A model generated the notes under the pieces. The model made no database searches. It was given only the letters and a program-made list of their open reading frames with translations, and had not been told where the DNA came from. Of a stretch of DNA of 64,000 bases, positions 11,925-22,648 are shown in pieces. The stretch's first letter is position 1; every line of letters starts with the position of its first letter. This DNA comes from Datisca glomerata. Taxonomy: Eukaryota > Streptophyta > Magnoliopsida > Cucurbitales > Datiscaceae. The position numbers were made by a program, and so were the translations under genes. The stretch spans positions 320,033 through 384,032 of the forward strand of contig QANY01007217.1 in NCBI GenBank assembly GCA_003255025.1, in the 5' to 3' direction.

Positions 11925-12757
11925 TCTCTTTTCTTGGGGTATTCTGCTCTCCTTTTGTTTCCTTGTTCTTTTTTCTAGTTCAGCAAATTTTATTGTAGAT
12001 TTGTTTTATTTTGTATTTGCTATGGGTATAATCTTGTAGATTGTAATATTTCTCTTTTGTTTTGTTTCATATTATTCGTTATTTACCAAAAGAAAAGGAA
12101 AAAAATCATGTAGACAGTAATTAAGCTACACAATTGACGGTGAAGTTGATTTAACAAGAAAAAATGTGAAACTGTCAAAACAAGATACTAAGTGTTGAAA
12201 TTTGCTATCTCAAATTCTTCATGAAAGATGTTATGTGATATTTAGTATAAAAATGACATTCATATTTTAAATAGGAAAAGAAATAGGGTTTTGAGATGTT
12301 ATAAACATGTGGTTATAAAAAAAAGTTTGGTAGCTCTACTTTGATAGATAGTGAGAGATACATCTATCTTAAAGGGAACATTCTATAGTGAGAAGGCTCT
12401 ATTATAAGAGATAAATGTAGTCTTAAATTGTGAGAGATGATTTTATCAAAGGAAGGGAAATCCCATAATATTGAGATGTTAGTTAGAGAATTGTATTCGT
12501 GCTAATACTACTTTCAAGTTATGAGTTTCTCAAGTCCGATTAAGAATTGTGACTTTTGTATAAGTTAGTTATGATTTTCAATGTGTGATTTATTTTCGTG
12601 GAGTTTAGAATTAGGCGTAATGTGATTTAAGTTAGGTAGTTGTATCATTTTGGAGTATGTGTACTAGATGATGCTATAATGAGATATTTGTGAATTCAAG
12701 CAAACTAGCCGAACCACATTTAAAATATCATTTTAATATTATTTTATTGATGTTATG
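11925..12757. repeat. Old duplication, copy 1 (part A)
   Basis: This segment is repeated at 15790-17090. Shared blocks include 'tcttttcttggggtattctg', 'attaagctacacaattga', 'agatgttatgtgatattta' and 'tgttataaacatgtgg'. The two copies differ by many substitutions and small indels. Copy 2 contains an extra ~430-bp insertion at 16311-16739 that is absent here, so the duplication predates that insertion. No coding content is recognised. Confidence 0.8.
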
Positions 12758-13309
12758 TTGACGGTCAAATCTCGGATGGGAGACTTTGTCAGCAATGCCT
12801 TCGCTTCGCTCTCAAAACCTGTAATGGGAGAAGATAAAGTAGGAGACCAAGATGAGGGGTGATCTCTTTTTTACCCCTCTGAAACTTAAGTCAGTGAGGA
12901 GGTAGATGATAGCAAAGTAGAGAGGGTAAATACTCTCAAAACCTGCAATGGGAGAAGGTAAAGTAGGAGACCAAGGTGAGGGGTGGTCTACTTTTTACCC
13001 CTCTATGAAAATGTCACTACCTCCCCTTTTATAGTGTTATTTCGGGCAGGTGGGGTAGTTGGGGCAGGGCAGCCTCAGGTACGAACCATAGTCCACACTT
13101 CAATGAGGCGTTGTCTTGGAATAATCTCCAGTCTTGGGCCTTTCCTATTGGATTGACAGGGGCATGCGATGACGTGTGGTGTTAGGACAGCCTGTCCTTG
13201 TCCTTACTAAGGTACCATCTCGACCCTCATTGGACCGCACATATTAAATGCTCTTGATGACACCCTAAAATTATCAGTTGATTGACTTCTCGGTTGATGG
13301 GTTTCATGT
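12758..13309 (+). repeat. Inserted element remnant with internal direct repeats
   Basis: This is the left part of a ~2.9-kb block (12758-15657) that separates part A from part X of duplication copy 1. A ~72-bp direct repeat occurs at about 12809-12880 and 12930-13002, sharing 'gggagaaggtaaagtaggag' (first copy 'agaagataaag'). The CT-rich block with 'cccttttatagtg' near 13025 looks like an LTR promoter. The right edge of the whole block has 'acgtt' where the left edge has 'atgtt', a possible 5-bp target duplication with one mismatch. Confidence 0.45.
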
Positions 13310-14760
13310 TGAAATTATGTCCATAAAGTATGGTGTAATAACTATTTACGAGTATTTAGTTATTTCTCAGACATTTTATATTGCTGAATTTAATGAATGA
13401 ATGAAAGTTTTTCTATTAATTAAAATGTGTTTATAATTTACTCAAAACCTAGAACTATTGTCAACGTAAGAAGAGTAAAGACTGATGGGTCTTCCAGTCA
13501 AACTCTTCTAAAATAGTTTAGAATGTTATTCGCGGTCTTAGGATTGGCTGGGTAATCGAGTCCGATTATGACTGTTAGGTTGAACCAAATGATGCCAGTA
13601 TTGTGCATGAGAGTGGAGACTCTAACGGTTGACCTAAACATATTATGGAACATGATGAATAGACCAGTAACAAATTAGTTTGGAGTAAAATCATTTATCT
13701 AGCTCTAAATATAATTGTTACACCTTGAGGGTATTTTCATAATTACTTTAATCATGAGGTGAATATGAAACTTGACCTAGTTAGTTACGATATTTAATAC
13801 GTCAAATGAGTGGGTTCGAAATATCAGATAATACCACGCCTGTTGGGATCGTGATTCAACTATGTTGTAGTTGCGCGATTTACAGATATGAAAATTTGTG
13901 GTTAGATTGTGAAACAATATCACCTTATGCTTTATTGATGGGTGTGTGAATAAATTAATCTGGTCAGGTACTCAATGAAATATATCATTGAATAAGACAT
14001 GAGGAATTGTACGAGACAATTCACTATTATGCCTTTCTTACTCATAGTTAATAAAGAAGTTAAGGAAATAATAACAAGAGGAGTAAAATGGTAATTTTAT
14101 ATCTAACTCTTGTTACTGATATTCACGAAGGATAATATGTTAAAATATTCTGTGGACCGTGAAATAAAGATATTTATTTAGACCAACAGAAAATATAGCG
14201 CGCATGAATTGAGAGTTGATTCGGCATCGAACTTATAGTGAGTCATACGATGTCAAGATTAAATAGGTCGGGAATTTATAAAGATAAATTCATCGAGTAT
14301 TTGAGTCCTATAGTTTTATCCATTTGGGTCCATTTGGTCTCAGGATTTGCTCATAAGGACAAGAATAGAATATACAACATCAATTGGACCAAAATGTATT
14401 TTGGGGCTAAGATGTATTTCCTGAACCCATACGCGATGGGTGTTGCCACTTTATTAGTGGAGAGTAATTAATTAATGTTCAAATTAATTAATTTATTATT
14501 GAATAATTAGTAAATAAAAAAATAATTAATTAATTGATGGAGATTAATTTAAATTTATCAATTTAGATTAATCAATTTGGACACAATATTAACTCTAGGG
14601 AGATATGCAATTTTCGGCAATAGAAAAGAATAAGGGGGTGAATTTCAAAAATTACACATATATGGCGTATATGTGAAAATTTCTAAATCATTATATAAGG
14701 GATGCCATTAGGGTTGCCTCCTAACACATGGACTTTAACATTGGGACATAGATCGTCTTT
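13310..14760 (+). mobile_element. Copia-type LTR or LTR-containing remnant (plus strand)
   Basis: It begins near 'tgttgaaattatgtccataa', a start seen in plant copia LTRs. It contains a TATA-like 'cattatataagggatgcc' near 14690, followed by a transcript-start-like AC-rich stretch. Its first ~270 bp also occur inverted at 6612-6857. The 3' boundary is hidden by the 23-bp tandem repeats that begin at about 14767. No PBS, polypurine tract or coding domain was found, so LTR identity is inferred from layout. The short open frame at 14238-14471 has no known motif. Confidence 0.5.
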
Positions 14761-14766
14761 GGTTTC

Positions 14767-15620
14767 ATGCATTTAAGGACGAGGCTCGTCCTCGGGTGCT
14801 TAGAGACCTTGTCCTCAAGTCAAGGAAAACTTCATCCTCGAGTGCTTAGGGACCTCGTCCTGAGGTCCAAGGGACCTCATACTCGGGTCCAAGGGGACCC
14901 CATCCTCAGGTACTTGGATATCTCTTCCTCGGGTACTTGGGTATCTCATCATCAGGTCCAAAGGGACCTCGTACTCGGGTCCAAAGGGACCTCATCTTCG
15001 GGTACCTGGGTATCTCATCCCAAGGTACTTGGATACCTCGTCCTCAGGTCCAAGGAGGACCTCGTCCTCGGGTCCAAGGAGGACCTCGTCCTCGGGTCCA
15101 AAGGGACCTCGTTTAGGAGACCTCGTCATCGGGTCCAAAAATACCTCATACTCGGGTTCAAGGGGACCCCATCCTCGGGTACTTGAGGACATCGTCTTAG
15201 GGTACGTAGGTACCTCATCTTAGGGTACTTGGGTACCTCGTCCTCGGGTACTTGCGTATCTCATCCTCGAGTACTTGGGTACCTCGTCTTCGGGTACCTA
15301 GGTATCTCATCCTAGGGTACTTGGATACCTCGTCCTCGGGTCCAAGGGGGACCTAGTCCTTGGATACTTGAGTACATCGTCCTAGAGTACTTGGGTATCT
15401 CGTCCTTGAGTACTTAGGTACCTCATCCTCAGGTACTTGTGTACTTCATCCTCGGGCATTTGGGTACCTCATTTTTGGGTACTTGGGTACCTTGTCATTG
15501 GGTAATTGGGTACCTCGCCTAAGGTACTTAGGTACCTCATCCTCGGGTCTAAAGGAGATCTCGCCCTTAGATACTAGGGTACCTCATTCTAGGGTAGTTA
15601 GGTATCTCATCTTGGGATGG
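14767..15620 (+). repeat. 23-bp tandem repeat array (~37 degenerate units)
   Basis: Units follow the pattern 'cctcgtcctcgggtacttgg' plus 'gta', mostly 22-24 bp, interspersed with a variant carrying 'gggtccaaggggacc'. Open frames here (14767-15186, 15029-15223 plus; 14992-15192 minus) are products of the repeat and not genes. The array sits between the LTR-like block and duplication part X, inside the inserted element. Confidence 0.85.
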
Positions 15621-15657
15621 TTTTTTATAAATGCCCAAAAATTGGTATGACACGTTA

Positions 15658-15789
15658 CAACATTAAAAATGAGTTGAAACATAAGAGGATCTCAAATCCA
15701 TCTCATCGGGCTAAAATTTTAGAACAATGTAATAACTTGAAAAGAAAGCTACTTTTTTTCATTTTTGGTTATTGATTTATTGTCACAAA
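15658..15789. repeat. Duplication copy 1, part X
   Basis: About 130 bp match 17091-17222, sharing 'agttgaaacataa', 'gaacaatgtaat', 'cttgaaaagaaagcta' and 'tttttggttattgatttatt'. In copy 2 part X follows part A directly; here it is separated from part A by the inserted block. Confidence 0.75.
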
Positions 15790-17090
15790 ATTAGTTTCCT
15801 TTTCTTGGGGTATTCTGCTCTGCTTTTGTTTCCTTGTTCTTTTTTCTAATTCAGTTAATTTTATTGTAGATTTGTTTTTTTCTTTGTTTTTTTATACTGT
15901 ATTTGCTATGGGGGTATAATCTTGTAGGTTGTAATATTTCTCTTTTGTTTTTGTTTCATATCATTTATTATTTACCAAAAGAAAAGGGAAAAAAAATCAT
16001 GTACAGTGATTAAGCTACACAATTGATGGTGAAGCTGATTTAACAAGGAAAAATGTTGTCCAAACCAGACATTAAGTGTTGAAATTTGTTGTTTCAAATT
16101 TATTAGAGGGAGAGTTTTCTATCTTATGATTTTATGAAAGATGTTATGTGATATTTAGTATGAAAATGTGATCCATATTTTAAATAAGAAAAAAATTAGG
16201 GTTTTGAGATGTTATAAACATGTGGTTACAAAAAGAGTTTGGTGACTCTAGTTCAATAGATACTGAGAGATGCCTCTATCCTGAAGGGAGTATCCCATGG
16301 TAGAGGTGGACATTTTTGTACCGAACCGATTGGAGTAAACCGAACCGAAAATGGTCGGTTCAATCGGTTCTTTTTATTCCTTCCGTTCGGTTGGGTTTGG
16401 AAAAATTAGATAATCGAAGTTTCGGTTCGGTTCAAAATTTTAGTGATTTTTTAATCGAACCTAACCGAAACTTAAAATTTCTATTATTTTTATTCTTTAT
16501 TATATAATATCATATTAAATCGAACCGAACCGAAGCAAAACTTTGATATTTATTATTTTTTTCAATAGTATTATTTGATTTTTTAAAAATTTTTTAAATT
16601 AATAATAAATAATCAAAGAACTGAACCGAAACTCATGATTGGGTTCTCTTATTATGAACGGTTCGGTATTATTGTGGAATCGAAGTTTCAGATTTTTTAC
16701 CAAAAAATGATTGAACCGAACTATGAATAACCCATTTTTCATAGTGAGGAGGCTCTACCATAAGAGATAAAAGCAACCTTAAGTTGTGAGATAGGGTTTA
16801 ATCCGAGGAGGGACACTCCATAATATCGAGAGGTTAGTTAGAGTACTTTGTTCGTGCTAATACTAATTTCAAGTTATGAGTTTCTCGTGTCCAATCAAAA
16901 GTTGTGACTTTTGTATAAGTTAATTACGATTTTCAAGATATGATTTGTTTTTGTTAAGTGCAATGTGATTTAGGTTAGATGATTGTATCATTTTAGAGTA
17001 TGTAATGAATGGTGTTATAATGAGATATTTGTGGATGCAAGTACACTAATAAAATCACATTTAAAATATTATGTTATTGATGTTTATGTT
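15790..17090. repeat. Old duplication, copy 2 (part A, with an insertion)
   Basis: This is the second copy of 11925-12757, interrupted at 16311-16739 by a hAT-like element. Apart from that insertion it parallels copy 1 to its end and then runs straight into part X. This indicates the original unit was A plus X, about 1 kb, duplicated in tandem. Confidence 0.8.
16311..16739. mobile_element. Non-autonomous hAT-like element rich in CGGTTCGG motifs
   Basis: It is present in duplication copy 2 and absent from copy 1, which fixes its limits. The left end reads 'aggtggacatttttg' and the inverted right end 'aaaaatgggttattc'. Flanks show 'catggtag' (left) and 'catagtga' (right), an imperfect candidate 8-bp target duplication. 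Inside, CCGAACCGA/TCGGTTCGG motifs recur in both orientations, as in many plant hAT-type MITEs. The open frame at 16316-16507 is this repeat content and not a gene. Confidence 0.6.
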
Positions 17091-17222
17091 ACAATACTAA
17101 AAATAAGTTGAAACATAAAGAAGATATTAAATCCACCTTATCCGGTTAAATTTAGAACAATGTAATGACTTGAAAAGAAAGCTAATTTTTTTTTTCATTT
17201 TTGGTTATTGATTTATTGTCAC
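17091..17222. repeat. Duplication copy 2, part X
   Basis: Partner of 15658-15789; it ends at 'gatttattgtcaca' in both copies. Non-coding. Confidence 0.75.
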
Positions 17223-18583
17223 ATAGGATTCCGTTCCTTCAGAACCACGCCTCAAAAACAAACTTAGATGCTATCCATGCACCATATCAAACCTTCCCCA
17301 GTTGCATGTATAATTTTCAACAAACAAACAAAAAAAGAAAAGTGGAAGAATAGCATTTTCTTAGTGCTCAATTTGTGTCTCCAAATATTATCCTATCTCT
17401 TTTTGACTCTCTCTCTTTCAAACCCTACCGCTCTTATCTGAGTAAGGCTGGTACTATGCAAGGCCAGCTATAAGTACGGCCTTATTCTATTTCCAACCAC
17501 ATCTTTACTTTTTCTCATTTTTGCTTTTTTTTTTTTATTAAAAAAAGAATATATATATATATATAACTCCTATTAAATATTAACATGAGGTGTTAATAAG
17601 TGTGTAATAACATCATCACAACATCTTATTTATTTACGTATAAATTAATATATCATTTAAAATTTAATTAATAGCTTAAAATTACTCATTAATAATCAAT
17701 AATAGAATCATAGTTATTCACGTATAAGCGTATTTTTGTTTTAAAATTTTATTTGTATTACAAGGTTACCTAAACAATATATGATTGGTGGAGAGAAGGT
17801 AATTAATTAATTATCTACTTAAAGTTAGGTGTTTGATATTTTTTGAGTGATGATCGTACCTTCTGCACTTGATTCTGTCCTTCCTCAAATAAGTCCTCCA
17901 CTGAATAATGAATTTGCCAAATGCTCAGATGCTGATAAGAAAAACGACATTCTCAATGGACTAAAGTGACCCCGTCGACCATCTATATTTACATTTGTCC
18001 TTTAGGTACTTTCTCCGTACGGAACTACGGCTGCTAATGTAAATGACTAAAGTGACCCATGTTTGTTTACTTTCTTTTTGTTTTTTGGGCAGAATAGGGC
18101 TGGCATTTGATATATTTTCACTAGTTATTTTAGTGTTGTTTTCTCTTATAATTTATTTCACAATCTCAATTATTTCTTACATCTTATTACTTTTTATAAT
18201 TACTTTCCAATAATTTGATTCCAAATGTAGAAAACAGAAATATTAAACTCAAGGAGTGAAGTTGTCTTTAACTTATTAGTCAAAAGCAAGAAAAAAATTA
18301 TATTTATAAAAGTCGATGAGGGTGATAAGGTAATTGGCAATATTCTTTGCCATCATCCCCGCCTTTCCCCCACTCCCCAGTACTCATCTCCAAAGCCAAT
18401 ATTTTCTGTTAGCGGTTACCACTCTGCCTTAGTTATTCATCTCCTTCACAATCTTCCCACGACTTAAGACCTCCTCTTTCCCTTCATCATTCATCCAGTC
18501 TCACCCATTTCTTATCGTCATTTCTTCCTTTTTTTTGGGTAACCAAATACACTATCAAATCATTCTTCTTCATCTTCACAAGC
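17223..18583 (+). other. Upstream region of the F-box/LRR gene
   Basis: Non-coding, with a short (AT)n tract near 17549-17565 and poly-T runs. The C- and T-rich stretch at about 18355-18580 is typical of a plant 5' untranslated region and leads into the ATG at 18584. No clear TATA box was located. Confidence 0.5.
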
Positions 18584-21500
18584 ATGAAGAGGCAAAAATC
18601 AATGGAAATCTTGAACCCCTTTGATCTACTCTCTGAGGAAATCATTTTCACCATCCTTGACCTGCTTAACATAAACCCATTTGCCAAGAAATCATTCTCC
18701 CTAGTCTGCAAGTCATTCTACGCCATAGAATCCAGTCACCGAAAAACTCTCAAACCACTTCGCCCTCAACACCTCCCCAGAATACTTAATAGATACCCAA
18801 ATGTTACCCACCTCGATCTCTCCCTCTGCCCTCGAATTACTGACAATTCATTAACCACTATTTCAAAAGCTTCCAAGTCTACGCTCCGTTCCGTCGACCT
18901 CTCGCGGTCTAAGTTCTTCTCGAGTACTGGATTGCTGAATTTGGCTTTGAATTGCAAGAGTTTGGTGGAGCTTGACTTGTCTAACGCCACGGAGCTGAGG
19001 GACGCGGGGGCGGCAGCGGTGGCAGAGGCAAAGAATTTGGAGAAACTGTGGTTGGGGAGGTGTAAATCCATTACAGATATGGGGATTGGGTGTATTGCTG
19101 TTGGGTGCAGAAAGTTGAGGTTGGTTAGCTTAAAGTGGTGTATGGGCGTCGGAGATTTGGGGGTCGGCTTGATTGCTGTCAAATGCAAAGAAATTCGTAG
19201 TTTGGATCTCTCATACTTGCCGGTAATTTGGGTTCTTAATTATTTTTCTTGTTGATTGTTCTTTGCTTTTTTTTCCGTTGGTCAGCACAGTTAGTCGTTT
19301 CACCTTGATCGAAAGTTTATGGTGGTAATTTTGTTCATTTTGTTTCTTTTTAAGTTGTATTTTTCTACCAAAGTAAATCAGCAAGGTACAGTTCGTCTTT
19401 ATATATCTTTTTCTGCTCATTTTAAGCTGAATATTATGTGAATTTGTAATAGTAGTTGCTCTTCTCTTCAGATTACAGACAAATGTTTGCCATCCATTTT
19501 AAAACTGAAATATCTTGAAGATTTGGTGCTGGAGGGATGCTTTGGCATTGATGATGACAGCCTTGCAGTCCTCAAATACGGTTGCAGGTCTTTAAAGGTA
19601 TTTATCTATTTTAGAGAAATATTCCTTTAAATTGTACTAGTAACAGAGATGTTATCCTAGGCCTTTGCCCAAATGTAATAGGAGTTATAAATTTAGGAGA
19701 GGTCACTAGTTTAACCATTCAACTTCAAATTTAAATCTTATCATCTGATTGTAGTTTTCCTTCATAAACTTCATCAATTTGTAAAAGAACATGGAAAGAA
19801 AGAAGCATGAACTCTTAAATTTTCTTATATGAAGCTGTGAATCCTTCTTTATCAGATAGAGCTCCATCTGCCATCTGATATAAATTTTCTTTTTTGACAG
19901 CTGTGGTTACATAGTAAACTTCAGTAATTGTGATTTTCAATTCTCTCTTAATTGAAGCATCTCTAAAAGTTTTTAATGTTTTCCCTTAACAGAATCTCGA
20001 TATGTCAAGTTGTCAGAACATTACTCACATAGGTTTATCTTCCCTAACAAGTGCTACCGGATATCTAGAGCAGCTTACTTTAGCATATGGATCTCCTGTA
20101 AGTCTCGACTCATTTAAGACTTTCTACAGAGTGGAGGTTTATAAGTTATCCTATTAATAACATTGAACCATTATTGGTGGTTTAGGTAACTCTTGCACTT
20201 GCTGATAGTTTGAGAAAGCTTCCCATGTTGCAGTCAATCAAGTTAGATGGCTGCACGGTTACCAGTGTTGGATTAAAAGCCATTGGAAATTGGTGTGTAT
20301 CATTGAAAGAGCTGAGTTTAAGCAAATGTTCTGGTGTTACAGACGAAGGTCTCTCTACCATCGTGACTAAGCACAAGGATTTGAAGAAGCTAGACATCAC
20401 GTGTTGTCGCATGATAACAGATGTTTCTGTTGCCCACATTACAAATTCATGCACTTCCCTTACTTGTCTAAAGATGGAATCTTGTTCCCTAATTCCCCGA
20501 GAAGCGTTTATGTTGATTGGATTACGATGCCATCATCTCGAGGAGCTTGATATTACAGATAATGAAGTTGATGATGAAGGTCATTCTCCTGCATATTCCT
20601 TTTCCCAGTTATGAAACCTACAGTTTTGATTTGCATACTAATTATGTTCCTCTCTTTGCAGGTCTTATATCCATCTCTAGATGTTCCAAACTCTCGATCC
20701 TAAAGGTAGGAATCTGCCTTGACATTACTGATGAGGGACTCGGTCACATTGGCATATCCTGCTCAAAGCTTACAGAGCTTGATTTATACAGGTCTTTGAC
20801 TTGGCATACATTTTGTTGTCCATTTTTTAGTACTAAGTTTGTTATTTTTTTAATGCTATAGCTTCTTACCCACAAAAATAAGCCAATGAGAACTCAAATG
20901 CATTTTCTTTGTTTCAGGTCTGCAGGAATAACGGATACGGGACCTGTTTCAATTGCCCAAGGTTGCCCTGGTCTTGAAATAATAAATATAGCCTACTGTA
21001 AAAACATTACCGACACCTCCCTATTATCACTGTCGAAATGCTCAAGGCTAAACACATTAGAAGCTCGAGGATGCCCATGTATAACATCGTTGGGTTTGGC
21101 AGCTATTGCCGTGGGGTGTAAACAACTGACCAAGCTTGACATAAAAAGTTGTTGTGACATTGATGATTCCGGGATGATCCCACTCGCATATTTTTCACAA
21201 AACCTAAGACAGGTATATCCACACTATTCTTTGAACAGTTCATTTTTTTAGAAGCAATTTAGCTAGTAGAAAGAAACATTGACACGTGATTTGGTTATTT
21301 CTGCGGCAGATAAATTTGTCATATAGCTCAGTTACAGAAGTGGGGCTTTTGTCACTTGCCAGCCTCAGCTGCCTACAGCATCTGACTGTCTTGCATTTGA
21401 AGGGCTTGACTCCCAGTGGACTAGCTGCTGCTTTATTGACATGCGGAGCGCTAACAAAAGTGAAGCTACATGCATCTTTTAGATCACTTCTTCCCTTACC

Positions 21501-21742
21501 TCTTATTGAGCATTTAGAAGCAAGGGGTTGCATTTTTCAATGGAGAGACAAGATGTTTCAGGTAATTAAGCATCTAATCTATCACCAGGTTGAGTTCTTT
21601 CAATTATTAGCTAAGTTTTGCTGCACATCTCACTGTTAGTTAAAACAACTGGTCATTCTAACAACTGATTTTATGTTGTTAGACTCAGTTAGACCCGAAA
21701 TGTTGGAAATTGCGGTTGGAAGACATGGTGCAACATGAATGA
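18584..21742 (+). CDS. FBL3: F-box/LRR-repeat protein 3-like (SCF ubiquitin-ligase adaptor)
   Basis: Eight exons: 18584-19222, 19472-19597, 19993-20097, 20186-20579, 20662-20791, 20918-21212, 21310-21561 and 21683-21742. All introns are GT-AG, and the joined frame gives 666 residues ending TGA, close to the ~665 of Arabidopsis FBL3. An N-terminal F-box (about residues 8-50, with [14 protein letters not shown] and [12 protein letters not shown]) should bind SKP1. The rest is ~20 cysteine-containing leucine-rich repeats of the type 'xxLxxLxLxxCxxITDxGL', for example [16 protein letters not shown]. The conserved tail [12 protein letters not shown] is on the last exon. By family, it recruits substrates to an SCF E3 ligase in the cytosol or nucleus; the substrate is not known from sequence. 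The ATG was chosen because it directly precedes the F-box and family N-termini are equally short. No disruption was seen. Confidence 0.93.
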
Positions 21743-21907
21743 AGCTCTATGGGCTGGATCAGCTTGCTCTGTTGCTGGTGGCTTCGGTTTCTATTCCTTT
21801 CCAAAGGCAAAGGAGATAACTTTTTCTCTTTGTAAGCTCTTCATAATGAGCAGCGATGTGTAATGCTTCTAAAGTTTGAACAATCTTTTTGAAGAAGCTG
21901 TAATGTT

Positions 21908-21909
<2 letters not shown>

Positions 21910-21947
<38 letters not shown>
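21910..21947. repeat. (ATT)n microsatellite
   Basis: About twelve perfect ATT repeats lie ~170 bp after the F-box/LRR stop codon, probably in or just beyond its 3' untranslated region. Confidence 0.97.
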
Positions 21948-22410
21948 CTATCCATTTATCCTTTGTCCATTAGTTAAATATTTACTTATTACGTGAATGT
22001 ATTGTGATTACGTAATAATTCATGTAGGTGATTGAGTCAGAGCCTTTTATTTTAATTTATTTCCAACGTAGAGGAAAATAGATCAAGTATTCCTTTTTGT
22101 CATTTTTTTAATTAAAAAAATCAACTTAATTCACAATCTGTGAGAGATTTATAACCTCATCCCTCGTAGACAGAAGATGAAATTGGAACATTGATTAAAT
22201 CAATTTGCAATTTCTTAAAACACTTAATTATTTATTAATTTATGTTTGGTTGCTTTTTGTAGGAGTGTGGGATTATATTATGTACTGGTTTTATCTTGTA
22301 CGCTTGTGTATAAATTTACAATTACTTACAGACAATTTCTTGATTGGAGCCTACTATGATGGGCCCTTTTTTCTTTTTCTTTTTTAATATGAGTAAGCTA
22401 CGTGTAACGC
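21948..22410. other. Intergenic DNA between FBL3 and WRKY33 types
   Basis: Short AT-rich spacer. No gene is seen; the 22205-22387 open frame is low-complexity and lacks motifs. Confidence 0.6.
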
Positions 22411-22416
22411 CACGTG
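22411..22416 (+). promoter_or_regulatory. G-box (CACGTG)
   Basis: Perfect palindromic CACGTG ~198 bp upstream of the WRKY TATA-like box. G-boxes bind bHLH and bZIP factors; function here is inferred from position only. Confidence 0.5.
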
Positions 22417-22473
22417 GCTCTACACTAGAACGTAGAAGACTCAGCCGCCACTCGAATTGCCACTGACCGGTCC

Positions 22474-22516
22474 AGTCAAAGCCACAAGGTTTGACCCAAG
22501 TTTTTTCCACGGTCAA
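22474..22516 (+). promoter_or_regulatory. Three clustered W-boxes upstream of the WRKY gene
   Basis: TTGAC cores occur at 22474-22479 (reverse, AGTCAA), 22491-22496 (forward, TTGACC) and 22511-22516 (reverse, GGTCAA), all within 43 bp and 93-135 bp upstream of the TATA-like box. W-boxes are the binding sites of WRKY factors. Arabidopsis WRKY33 is known to bind its own promoter, so autoregulation is a reasonable inference. Confidence 0.7.
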
Positions 22517-22608
22517 ACTCCCATCTCAGCTTCTCAGAAGAAGCTCGCAGACCTTAATCTCTGCTCTCATGGCTTCCTCAGCTGTCAGATTGTGAGATTG
22601 AATACTTG

Positions 22609-22616
22609 TATAAATA
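22609..22616 (+). promoter_or_regulatory. TATA-like box of the WRKY gene
   Basis: TATAAATA ends 32 bp before the chosen ATG at 22649. It would imply a very short leader, or else another start site is used further upstream. Confidence 0.5.
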
Positions 22617-22648
22617 TTCATTATAAGGTGTCGTTCACAACCCAAATC

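Noticed and set aside
14767..15223. Open frames of 64-139 codons with repeated SSSG and LGSKG peptides
   Set aside because: Direct translation of a 23-bp tandem repeat in several frames.
22457..22648. Upstream in-frame ATG at 22457 as the WRKY start
   Set aside because: It lies among W-boxes and upstream of the TATA-like box; WRKY33-type proteins begin near the 22649 ATG.
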